Origin: Apiotrichum sp. Y4204
Lineage: Eukaryota; Basidiomycota; Tremellomycetes; Trichosporonales; Trichosporonaceae
Assembly (NCBI GenBank): GCA_025531455.1
Contig: JAMYHL010000028.1
Span: forward strand, 186,001-250,000
Direction of reading: 5' to 3'
DNA length: 64,000 nucleotides
Numbering within the stretch: position 1 is the first letter of the stretch; every line of letters begins with the position of its first letter. Of this stretch, positions 55,586-64,000 are shown in pieces. A model generated the notes under the pieces. It was given only the letters and a program-made list of their open reading frames with translations. It ran no database searches and was not told where the DNA came from. The position numbers and the translations under genes were made by a program.

Positions 55586-55668
55586 AGCCTCGTATGGGGC
55601 TCGAACCCATGACATTTTGATATCTTAGTAGTAAGAGTCAAACTATCTACCGACTGATATAACGAGGC
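55586..55668 (-). tRNA. tRNA-Lys(CUU) with 10-nt intron and altered D-stem
   Basis: On the minus strand: acceptor GCCTCGT/ACGAGGC, anticodon stem TTTGA/TCAAA, loop CTCTTA-A with anticodon CTT, a 10-nt intron CTACTAAGAT after position 37, T-arm ATGGG-TTCGAGC-CCCAT and discriminator T. Mature length 73. The D-stem is TATC/GATA rather than the usual GCTC/GAGC: still paired, but it changes two conserved A-box bases, so promoter strength is in doubt. Confidence 0.85.
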
Positions 55669-56087
55669 TTCGGTGTTCGGCGTTTGTCGGCGCTGATCGC
55701 GATCCGTGCGCAAGGGAGGACCACATGGCATTGCCGGGGGTGATTGGCAGTTTGCGATCGTTCTGGCTGGGCTTGATCGCTGGGGAAGTGTGAGCTGAGA
55801 TGATCAGGGGCTGGTCAAGCTGATCTCCGCGTAGCTCATCATGATCGGGACTAGGAGGGACGCATGGAGAGCTTAGCAAGAGCCTAATGGGATCAGCAGA
55901 TCGACAGAATCATCGAGAGCAGAGCGCGATTGACAAGATTGTCAGGGGATGGAGGTTAGATGAAACATCATTCTCTTCGCCGCTTGATATTCTTACTGCA
56001 TCACATTCTACATACGCGGCCGCGCAGCTGAGAGCGTCAACGGCACGATGTCGCCGCCAACGCCACCACGGCGCAACTGCTGTTCAA
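55669..56087. other. Intergenic region
   Basis: Between tRNA-Lys and the stop of the quinone oxidoreductase. Nothing assigned. Confidence 0.5.
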
Positions 56088-57677
56088 CTACTTACTCTCC
56101 GCGACCTTGACGAGGAGCTTGCCGGTGGTGCCGCGGCCCGAGATGTCAATCTGCGTCTGGCGGATACCCTCCTCGGAGAAGGGGTACACCTTGTGCACGG
56201 CGTACTGCCTGTCAGCCAGACCGTTCCATACGCTAGCTTACCTTCATGGCGCCCTTGGCAGACAGGTCCGAGACCTCCTTGGCAAAGTGTGCGAAGCGCT
56301 CCGGCGTCGAGATGAATGGGAAGAGGGTCGGGCGCGTGACCTTGAGGCACTTGGGCGAAAGCTTGAGGGGCGAGAAGGCCGGAACGGGGCCTGACGCGTT
56401 ACCAAAGGTCACGATAGTGCCGCCAATGGCCATGACCTTGAAGTTCTCCTCCCAGGTGTCCGCGCCGACGCCGTCAAAGACAGCTTGGACGCCCTCGCCG
56501 TCGGTGAGCTGGAGAATCTGCTGTTAGAATGCACATACATGGAGACCCACCTCCTTGACATTGTCCTCTGATGGGTTGGTGGTGAGGAGGACGGTGTCAG
56601 CACCGTTCGCCTTGGAGAGCTTGGCCTTCTCAGCCGTCGAGGTGGTACCGATCACGGTGGCACCGAGGTACTTGCAGAGCTGACGTCAGTTACTTCCCGA
56701 CGGAATGTGAGCTCGTCAGAGGGATGCGCGAAGTGGTCAAGTGCGGGAGTCAAGTGCGGGCATGGTCCGAGCACATTCACGAACGGGTACTGGAACTCCA
56801 AAGGATGGGGACGCCGGTTGCTAGAACGCCACCAAAGGAGCCTTGGCGGTCACCCCGTTTCCGGTCGATGCGGGGAGATTGCGGGGTATAACCACCCTGA
56901 CATCGGCTCCTCCGACACAACACTCACCTGGGTGAGAACGAGACCGACACCACCGGCAGCCGCGCGGATGAGCACGGTATCGCCCTTCTTGACGGGGTAC
57001 GACTCGCGCGCGAGCGTGGCGCTCGTCAGCGCGACGGTGCACATGCTCACGCCGTCCTCGGGCTTGACCTCGGCGGGGAGGGGTGCAACCTTCCACCACG
57101 GGGCGGTGACGTACTCTGCGAACGACGAGCCGATGGGGGACCACACGCGCTGGCCAACAGAGAGAGCGCCGAGCTTCCAGTCGACAGACTCTGTCGGGAG
57201 CGACATGATCGTGCCGACCACATCCTGTCCCTGGATGAACGGGAGGGAGACCTGGTACAGACCCGAGCGGCGGTCTGGAGTCAGCAAATAGTGTACATCT
57301 AGTTGTTCGAACAGCTGCGACAAAACGTTCCTGCAGCTGCAAAGTCACCACAAATACGCACAGTTGTCAATGTAGTTTGCGCCCGTCCACTCGACCTTGA
57401 TGAGGACCTCGTCCGCCTTGGGCGAAGGCACGGGCACCTCGCGGAGGACGTTGACCTCGGGGCCGCCGGTCTTCTCAAACTGGGTATAAGCAGGGATAGG
57501 CTGCGCAGGGGATAGTAGGTATCGAGCTCTGTCCCCTGGTTCTTTTCAACAGCGACGGAAGCGGCGTGGCAGTTCATCACGCTTCTTTCGGCGATGTCCG
57601 TGATCGCCGTCCGTGTCTGGTGCGCTCCAGTTACTCACGAGAACGGCCTTCATGGTCTTGGGGATCGCGGTCGACAT
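56088..57677 (-). CDS. Quinone oxidoreductase (zeta-crystallin type, MDR family)
   Basis: NADPH-dependent enzyme reducing quinones or enones; no zinc site, as is usual for this branch. Exons 57677-57639, 57500-57362, 57274-56928, 56679-56551, 56517-56242 and 56204-56088 give 348 residues. The N part has EKTGGPEVNVLREVPVPSPK, VEWTGANYIDNYRRSGLY and LPFIQGQDVVGTI; the Rossmann fold has LIRAAAGGVGLVLTQL and LGATVIGTTSTAEK; the C part has VFDGVGADTWEENFKVM and GRGTTGKLLVKVAES. The acceptor of exon 5 is a tandem CAGCAG (56523-56518), allowing one extra Gln. Intron 1, after 13 codons, is 138 nt. Confidence 0.92.
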
Positions 57678-58210
57678 GGTGCGCAGAAGTTTCGGGGAGG
57701 GGGAACGGCGGAGAGCGGGAAGCATGGGTTGGAGAAGGGAGTGATGTTGATGTCGTTTATGGGGGAGGGTGGTGTCAACAGCGTGTGACAATGGCAGGAC
57801 AGTTCCCCAGGGCCCCCAGACGGTTGCTCGAAGTCACCGACCTCCACCTCCACACGACGCCTCAGATGACAAATCAGCTACGGATAATCAACTTCCCCTC
57901 AGCAGCTGGCAGCGCCACCATATGTTTGTGCAGGCTTCGGAACTTGAGATGCGACCCGACATCTCAGATTCATGAGGACAAACAATACATCAATGCATTT
58001 TCAACCAGCAGATACTCAGCTCAAATCAGATTACGGACGATCTACGAAATCAACACCAGATGGGATGCGTGGGTATACACCGGTAGGGAATACTTCGCGC
58101 CTCGCCCATGATATTTTCCCCTTCTATCTCGCGGTGGGTGGCGCGGGCTCACACTTTTGTTCTCGTCTTGTCGTTACTGATCACCACTTTGCACTGATGT
58201 TTTAGATTGC
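57678..58210. other. Intergenic region
   Basis: Promoter side of the quinone oxidoreductase and 3' side of the next gene. Nothing assigned. Confidence 0.5.
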
Positions 58211-59980
58211 TCAGTGACGGTTCATGGCACGCAGGGCACGGCGGCGCATAGAGTCGAGAAGCATCCTGTACGCGCGGTCGACCTGGGACCACATGCGGTC
58301 GTCGTCAACACCGAGGGCACACATGTTCGCCCAGACGCCGTGCACGGCTGTGAGGCGGCGGTTGACCTCGCGGGTGGAGAGTTCATCGAGTGCCATGATC
58401 GCGGCGCCGGGGTTGAGGGCTTGCGCCAAGGGAAGACCGAGGAGAACCGGCTCCCAGGCTGCATTGGGGTGGTGCAGCTGGTGGTGGACTATCTCGAATG
58501 TCTCGGGAGCGGGGAGCTGGACAGCCACGATTGGGAGATGGATGTACGCGCCGGTGTCGGCTGATGCGACGTCCGAGGCAGCATCGGTTGATGACACTTC
58601 CGACACGTCCGAGAGATCGGAGGCATCAGTGCCAGTGGAGTCGTCCGAGTCGTCGCTGGCAATGGAAGCGTTCGACATAGCAGAGGCGGGGCGTTCGCGG
58701 ATAACGGGGATCCACTCTACTTCGCTGTCGTCGTCAAAGTCAAGGTGCTCCCTTGACTCATCCTCGCTCTCGTCGCTGTCCTCATCGCTGTCGTCACTGT
58801 CGTAGCCGGACTCCTGTGCGAAGTGGTCGGGGTGGACAAAGGTCATGTTGAGCGGGTGAGAGGGGAGCTCGGGGAAGAGACGGCAGCGGGCGGCATACGC
58901 AACGTGCCTGTGGGTCAGTTTCAGGACAGAGGATCTGGAGGACTGTGCTTAATTACACTGATCAAATGATCAATGTTGACTGACGCCGATGACTCACTTG
59001 ATGGGGTGGAAATCAAACTTTCCCTTGGAACCGTTCGAACGCTGAACTGCGAGGAGCAAGTCAGGCTCGTAGCCTGCCACAGAGGCCGCGAGTGTGCCCG
59101 ACGTGTCCTCGCCGCGCACGATGGTGGGAATACCATATGCCATCGACTGCGCACCTCCTGTCACAGGAACCTTGGATTCGGCCCACGAGAGCGGCTGATA
59201 CATGGCACCGACGCGGTGAACCATGGCCAGATGCGGATCGAGATGATAACGGACGTAGTCGGTGGGCTGACGTTAGCTGAAGCTTTCCACAAGACAGCTA
59301 TTGCGTGAACTCACAATCTCATCATCCTCGAAGTGCATGTGCGTCATGGGAGGAAGAACGGGCTTCTGCAGGTGACCAGGAATGCGGATGTACAGGTCAG
59401 AGCTGGTGGAGGCGGCGGTCGGAGAAAATCCCGCAGGCACAGCGGCCGTGAGCTGAGGGGGAGGAATGGTAGGCGTGACGGGAGTGGGAGTGACAGTCGT
59501 GGAGACTTTGATGGAAGAGGTATTCACCGCCTCCACGTCCTCGGCGTCACTTTGCGCGTGTACTTCATGGCGCTCGTCGATCGAAATGTCCTCGTGTTGG
59601 CCCTCGACGTACTCCTCGTTGTCCTCGATATCGTGGAGCTGGACCTGGGGTCCAGCAACCTCGTTGGTCCAGGGTACGCTGGGAACGGACGCCACACGGC
59701 CGTGCAGCGAAATGTGGCGCTGGACAGCAGCCAGGTCCTTGTTGGAGCGCGACGCGCCGTGGACGCGTTTATCGGCGCAGCGGTCGTAGGGCTTGATGTG
59801 TTTGTTCTTCTTGACCCCCTTGGGTGCCTTGCCGACGCCGGCGACGCGGGGCTTCGAGTCGGTCGTATCCGTGCGCGTGGCGGGCACAGGCGCGTACTCC
59901 TGGTTCGAAGAGAGGCGATGGAAGATGGCGGTGGCGTCGCTCGGAAGGCTGGGGAACATGTTGGGAAGCATGTTGGCCAT
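58211..59980 (-). CDS. Unrecognised protein with acidic Ser/Asp-rich segment
   Basis: Exons 59980-59315, 59266-58998 and 58907-58211 give 543 residues in clean phase. The N-terminal third is polar with a basic patch (APKGVKKNKHIKPYDRCADKRVH) and a Thr/Pro-rich stretch. The middle, DYVRYHLDPHLAMVHRVGAMYQPLSW and KGKFDFHPIKHVAYAARCRLFP, looks folded. A long Asp/Glu/Ser stretch (about residues 335-420) follows, then a helical C terminus with MALDELSTREVNRRLTAVH and MWSQVDRAYRMLLDSMRRR. No signal peptide or membrane segment; the composition suggests a nuclear or regulatory protein. I do not recognise the family. The start is the first of three close ATG codons (59980). Confidence 0.7.
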
Positions 59981-61562
59981 GTTTACCGCTGTGAGACGGG
60001 GTGGGGGTTTGAGTGCGGGTGCACGGGGTTGGGGAGGGTTTGTTTGAATGATGGGATGGTGTTTGGAGAAGAGGAGTGGGCGTGTTTGATCGCCAAGCGG
60101 GAGAGATTGGGTTGGAGTTAAGCTCGCGATAACAAGCAACGAAGAGCGAGGAGACTACAGCAAGACTGTGCAGCTGAGAGCGACTGAGAGACGATGAGGA
60201 TGAGAGAATGGCGAGAATGGGGGGCAGCTGGAGGGCGCGCGTATATACCATGAAAAGTGCCTTCACAAACCAATCACTCACCATCCAATCACTCTCCGAC
60301 GCCAGCCACAAATCTGCCTTCACGACCTCGTCACTTTCCGCACGGTGTGTGTGTGATCATCATGCATCATGGCGCTCCGATTGGGGGCACGCCCCAAGGC
60401 GTGGGAGGAGAGGAGGCGCGCCGGAATGCACACGCGTCAAGGCCTCCCCACCCCCCCCCCCCCCCTTCCTGCTGCTGCCCCTGGATGGGAATGGGTGATT
60501 GAGATGTGATGGGATTGTGAAGGCAGATTCCAAAGACGGGATGGGGCACAAACAATAGCTGGGTCTCGACGATCCTCCATATCCCCCCTCACTCTTGACT
60601 AGAGGAATGTCTTCCCCAGCCAGGTCAGAGCAGCCGTCGTCAGGCGAGCAGGAGACAATTCCTGACCATGCATTTTTCTATACGCATTGCAGCCATACAG
60701 TAGTACGTGCAGACGTTCGTTAAAATATTCGGTTGTTGTTGTGCATGCATGCATGAAATCTTATGGTCGTTTCTACTGTAAGAGGTGGCTGGACAGAGGT
60801 GCGGTGCGGTGCTGTGTGTTGTTGTTTGGCTCCATTTGTTTTGTGTGTTGGTGGCGTCCACTCGTCCACTCCCTGTACCCCTGTTGCTCTACACCAACAA
60901 CCTCCCACTCATCCTTACGAACTGCCTTTACCTTGCATCAAGACGGCCTGCTAAATGGTGAACACGCTAGGTTAGCAGTACGCAAGGGAAGTGGCAAATT
61001 GGCAGCATGTCATCAGGCCTCCTCTGGTACTGTAAAGACTCAGATCTGATGGCTGCAAACACCGTCTTCCCTCTTCTAAGTAAACCCCAGTCCGCCCAAC
61101 TGCAGAGAGGACTTATGCTGCCGGTATAATATTTCTTGCGTTGAGAAGTTTTCGAAGGTCTGTGAGACGTGGAGACGTCCGTGTGCCGACGGTACGGCGA
61201 GGACAGTACGACAGTAGCGGAGGGATTGATGGCTCGTGCGGCCGAGGGCCAGGGGGTCGCCAGAGGTCTGCCCCAAAGACGCGTGGGATCGCCGCTCATG
61301 CGTTGCAGCAGAATTTTCCTCAATCTCCTCTCACTCTCAACCTAAACCGCGCGAGTCTCTAGCCTCAGAGGATCATTGACACGTACCCATTAGGAGTTGG
61401 GTGCCAAGCTTTGCCGATGGACTCATCCGCTGTTGATGAGTGGTGGTGGCCAACACACAGGGCGCACAGCACCAGCTCTCGTTCTTTATGTCTTTCATTT
61501 CTCCAATACCCACTAGTTTATCAAGATCATCCTTATTTACTACCATGTCCATCTCCCGCCAA
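59981..61562. other. Intergenic region
   Basis: Promoter of the acidic protein gene and 3' side of the lipase gene. Contains a C15 run (60451-60465), a GCATGCATGCATG run near 60743-60755 and TATATA near 60241. No gene supported. Confidence 0.5.
60451..60465 (+). repeat. Poly-C tract of 15
   Basis: Uninterrupted C from 60451 to 60465, preceded by CCCCA. Confidence 0.9.
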
Positions 61563-62438
61563 CTACTCCAACGACTCGAGATCACGGCGCGTCGGGATGA
61601 GGTTCGGCAGGCATCCAAAGAGGCCACCCGGCGGGCTTCCCTTCTTCCCTTTGAGAGCCCACAGAATCCACTTGGTGACATTGGGGTCGACCGCCTGTGC
61701 GAGGTGTCCGGCAAGATCAATCTGCGGCGCACACTGGTCCTGGATAACGATATTCGTTACTCCCGGCTCGTTAAGTAGGCCAGCGGTATACGGGACCACG
61801 ACCTCGTCCAGCTTGGAGACGATGGTGGTGTAGCTCGGCCCGGGAACGGTGACGCCGCCAGCGTTCAGGTCGGTAATGAACTGCGAGGGGGGGAGGAACT
61901 CGTCACAAGACGCACAGATCGCCCGCAGCGCAGGGCTGACATCAGGGATGCGCTTCACGAGCTCGTTGAGGCCGTACAGCGTCGTGCCCTTGTAGTTTGC
62001 GCCGAATCCAACGAATTGGTTGACCAACGTATTGCCGCCGTCAAACTTCATGTAGTAGGTTCCGACCGTGGTGCCCATCGAGTGTCCGACGATGTTGACC
62101 TTGCTGGCTCCGGTGGAGGCGAGGACCTTTTGCACAATACCCGCGACTTCCTTGAACGACTCGCGCATCGACTTCCAGCCGAGGAGAACGCCGTTGACGG
62201 TACCGTACTGCGGCGTGTAGACGCAGTATCCTTCAGCAGCGACGATCGGCGCCTTCGTGAACCAGTTGACGCCAGAGGGCGCACCGAGGCCGTGCAGGAA
62301 GATAACCGGGTCATGTCCGGGGGCGGCCTTGCAGCTCCAGTCGTTGACGCCCGAAGACGAACGCTTTTCGACAGCTGGGGCGGCACAGACGACCGCAAGG
62401 GTTGCGGTCAGGACAGAGAGAGCGGTGTGCACGAGCAT
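61563..62438 (-). CDS. Secreted lipase / esterase, alpha/beta hydrolase (lipase class 2-like)
   Basis: A single exon of 291 residues; ATG at 62438-62436 chosen because it begins a signal peptide (MLVHTALSVLTATLAVVCA) ending in a VEKR propeptide cleavage site. The mature part starts with NDWSCKAAPGHDPVIFLHG (oxyanion HG), then GYCVYTPQYGTVNGVLLGW, the nucleophile motif VGHSMGTTVGTYY (Ser120), CASCDEFLPPSQF, SKLDEVVVPYTAG (Asp) and LAGHLAQAVDPNV (His). This order matches bacterial/fungal extracellular triacylglycerol lipases of the LipA/EstA type. Paired cysteines suggest disulphides. TATA-like TATATTAA lies about 45 bases upstream on the minus strand. Confidence 0.9.
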   Translation of the reverse strand: MLVHTALSVLTATLAVVCAAPAVEKRSSSGVNDWSCKAAPGHDPVIFLHGLGAPSGVNWFTKAPIVAAEGYCVYTPQYGTVNGVLLGWKSMRESFKEVAGIVQKVLASTGASKVNIVGHSMGTTVGTYYMKFDGGNTLVNQFVGFGANYKGTTLYGLNELVKRIPDVSPALRAICASCDEFLPPSQFITDLNAGGVTVPGPSYTTIVSKLDEVVVPYTAGLLNEPGVTNIVIQDQCAPQIDLAGHLAQAVDPNVTKWILWALKGKKGSPPGGLFGCLPNLIPTRRDLESLE

Positions 62439-62966
62439 TCTGAGGGGTTGCTGGTTCTCACTGACCTCGGACAGTCGACTTAATATACTTGTTCGGCGAC
62501 CGTGCGCGTGCGGCCACATCGGCATGGGCACCACACTGTACCTCAGCACCGATCGCGACTACTACCAGGCACGGGAACGCGAACAGTACCCATGAAGGGT
62601 CCCCGACCGCTTTGACCCGTGACCCTGTGAGTGTAGGAGCTTGTTTCCACCAGCTTTCACGCTTCCGGGTCATCTACGATGATCCTAAATTTGATCTAAC
62701 ATGGTGCATCCCATGATCAATGCCCCATCGCTCACTTTAAGTTTGGTAACGTACTCTTCACCAAGCCACTCTTTTCGCGCTTCCGACATGTGGACACGCT
62801 AACATCACGCTTGCCAGACCAGACTGTTCTCTGCACAGAGCTCAAAATAATACAATTAACGCTAACATACATATGACGGCGCCCAGCGCCGCGTACTAAA
62901 GAAACATTACGCAAAACCACGACTGATCCACGGGAGCCGTCAACAACTTCAGGCAGCTTCATCCAC
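62439..62966. other. Intergenic region
   Basis: Promoter of the lipase and 3' flank of the DUF1996 gene. Only the TATA-like motif near 62480-62488 noted. Confidence 0.5.
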
Positions 62967-64000
62967 TCAGTGGTAGCGGCGCTTCCGTTTGTGGGCCTTA
63001 ACGTCGTCGGCGAGACTACGCTTAGCAGGAGTCAAGAGCTCGGGAGGGATGCCCTGGCCGACCTCGGGGTTGTGGACCCGCCAGTACTCGTCGGGCTTGC
63101 CCGTCGACATCGCGTTGGTCATATATGTGACTGTCACCTTGGGAAGGTCCTGCTTGACGTGGTGCTTGTTCGTGGGGGGTCCCGAGATGATCTTGTCATC
63201 CCAAGCGGAGCTGTCCTGCTGCTGGAACACGGCGTCGACCTTGTTCTGCGCAGTGTTGAAGTCCGTGTTCGCAAAGTAGTCCTTCTGGCTGGCCTGGGGC
63301 CAGACCGAGTCGGTGTTGAGGCTCTCGCCCGAGCCCCGGGGGTAGCTGCCATCACCACTGCGTCCGACAGGGGGCCACGAAAAGATCCAGGGGTTGTTGC
63401 CGCCTACGACTCCGGCCTTTTCCTCTAGTCTGGAGGTCTTATTGATGACGATGTCTCCAAAGTCGTCGGCGACGGGCACAACTTGGGCACCGTACCAGCT
63501 GGAGCGCGACGCCATGGGAGGAACAAAACCGGGCCGCTTGAAGTCGGCAGGGCATTCCTTCGGCTTCTGCGGGGGGTCGTTGATGCCCCACGGCTTGTTG
63601 CATCCCGGAAGGGTCTTGAGCGGCTTGTAGAGACCGACCGGTTCCGCGGGGACCATGCCCTGGTAGCGGCACTGGCTCTGATCCTTGATGTGGGCCGAAA
63701 AAGCGGAACACTTTTCGGGCCTGTCGTTAACCTGGTTGGGGCCGGTGCAGTGGTCGATGGCGTCCTGGAGTACCTTGGGGTCCCAGCTGTTGACAAAGTC
63801 GGCATGGAGAGAGTAGCCGGTGGTGTCGCCGTTGGAGAGGATGAGGTTGATCTCGTTGGGGCGCCACTGGGCACGCTGCTTCTCACTGGGGAAGTAGGTG
63901 AGCTCGAAGAAGATGGACGGGTACTTGATCGGGTGCGAAGGAGGACACTCGTAACCCTGTACCTCAGTAAAGGAGGCCCCACCGCCAGAGAACATGGGCC
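62967..64000 (-). CDS. DUF1996 domain protein, C-terminal part; 5' end outside window
   Basis: Open to the window edge on the minus strand; stop at 62967-62969, about 342 residues seen. TEVQGYECPPSHPIKYPSIF, FELTYF, LSNGDTTGYSLHADFVNSWD and a Cys-spaced region (DHCTG, EKCSAF, QCRYQG) are the hallmarks of DUF1996, a secreted fungal domain often joined to WSC domains. The C-terminal part is Pro/Asn/Gln-rich and ends in a very basic tail (KRSLADDVKAHKRKRRYH). The signal peptide and the first half of the domain must lie beyond 64000. Function unknown. Confidence 0.85.
   Translation of the reverse strand, partial: PMFSGGGASFTEVQGYECPPSHPIKYPSIFFELTYFPSEKQRAQWRPNEINLILSNGDTTGYSLHADFVNSWDPKVLQDAIDHCTGPNQVNDRPEKCSAFSAHIKDQSQCRYQGMVPAEPVGLYKPLKTLPGCNKPWGINDPPQKPKECPADFKRPGFVPPMASRSSWYGAQVVPVADDFGDIVINKTSRLEEKAGVVGGNNPWIFSWPPVGRSGDGSYPRGSGESLNTDSVWPQASQKDYFANTDFNTAQNKVDAVFQQQDSSAWDDKIISGPPTNKHHVKQDLPKVTVTYMTNAMSTGKPDEYWRVHNPEVGQGIPPELLTPAKRSLADDVKAHKRKRRYH

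Overview
The window reads as a nuclear chromosome segment of a basidiomycete yeast, most likely a tremellomycete such as a Trichosporonales species. That placement is inference: almost every protein gene is broken by 30-100 nt introns with GTGAGT/GTAAGT donors and a CTGAC/CTAAC/CTCAC branch site only a few bases before the AG, coding DNA is GC-rich, and both tRNA genes carry introns. I see no rRNA, CRISPR array or intact transposon. I rebuilt about 27 protein genes, 2 tRNAs and 1 decayed gene by joining exons in phase; exon limits are given with each entry.

Left part (1-31.6 kb), mainly metabolism and transport with a nitrogen flavour. The 3' two thirds of a urea carboxylase (1-2402) is followed by a decayed secreted-protein gene (2782-3140). 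Next come an allantoate-permease-type transporter (5729-7394), a Zn2Cys6 regulator (10326-12660), a YcsI/DUF1445 protein (12989-14091), a second Zn2Cys6 regulator (14433-16717), an M20 N-carbamoyl-amino-acid hydrolase (17471-18864) and, divergent from it across a promoter region rich in GATAAG, a second transporter of the same family (20837-22412). Gamma-glutamyltranspeptidase (23906-26138), an AIF/FSP1-like flavoprotein (26901-28726) and a cytochrome P450 (29512-31588) follow. The six genes at 5.7-22.4 kb look like a ureide / N-carbamoyl-compound catabolic cluster with its own two regulators and two importers; GGT and urea carboxylase could supply or consume related metabolites.

Middle part (31.9-48.6 kb): a TVP38/TMEM64-type VTT membrane protein, a small HSP12-like stress protein, a secreted HELGH zincin, an AhpD-like protein divergent from an alpha/beta hydrolase, a SEC14-type lipid transfer protein with a repeat tail, a SET/MYND protein, a Nis1-like secreted protein and a ferric reductase.

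Right part (49.8-64 kb): a small polytopic membrane protein with an internal duplication, two tandem paralogous cysteine-rich secreted proteins, an intron-containing tRNA-Ile(AAU), a cyclase-family enzyme, an intron-containing tRNA-Lys(CUU) with a rewritten D-stem, a quinone oxidoreductase, an unrecognised acidic/serine-rich protein, a secreted lipase and the C-terminal part of a DUF1996 protein running off the window end.
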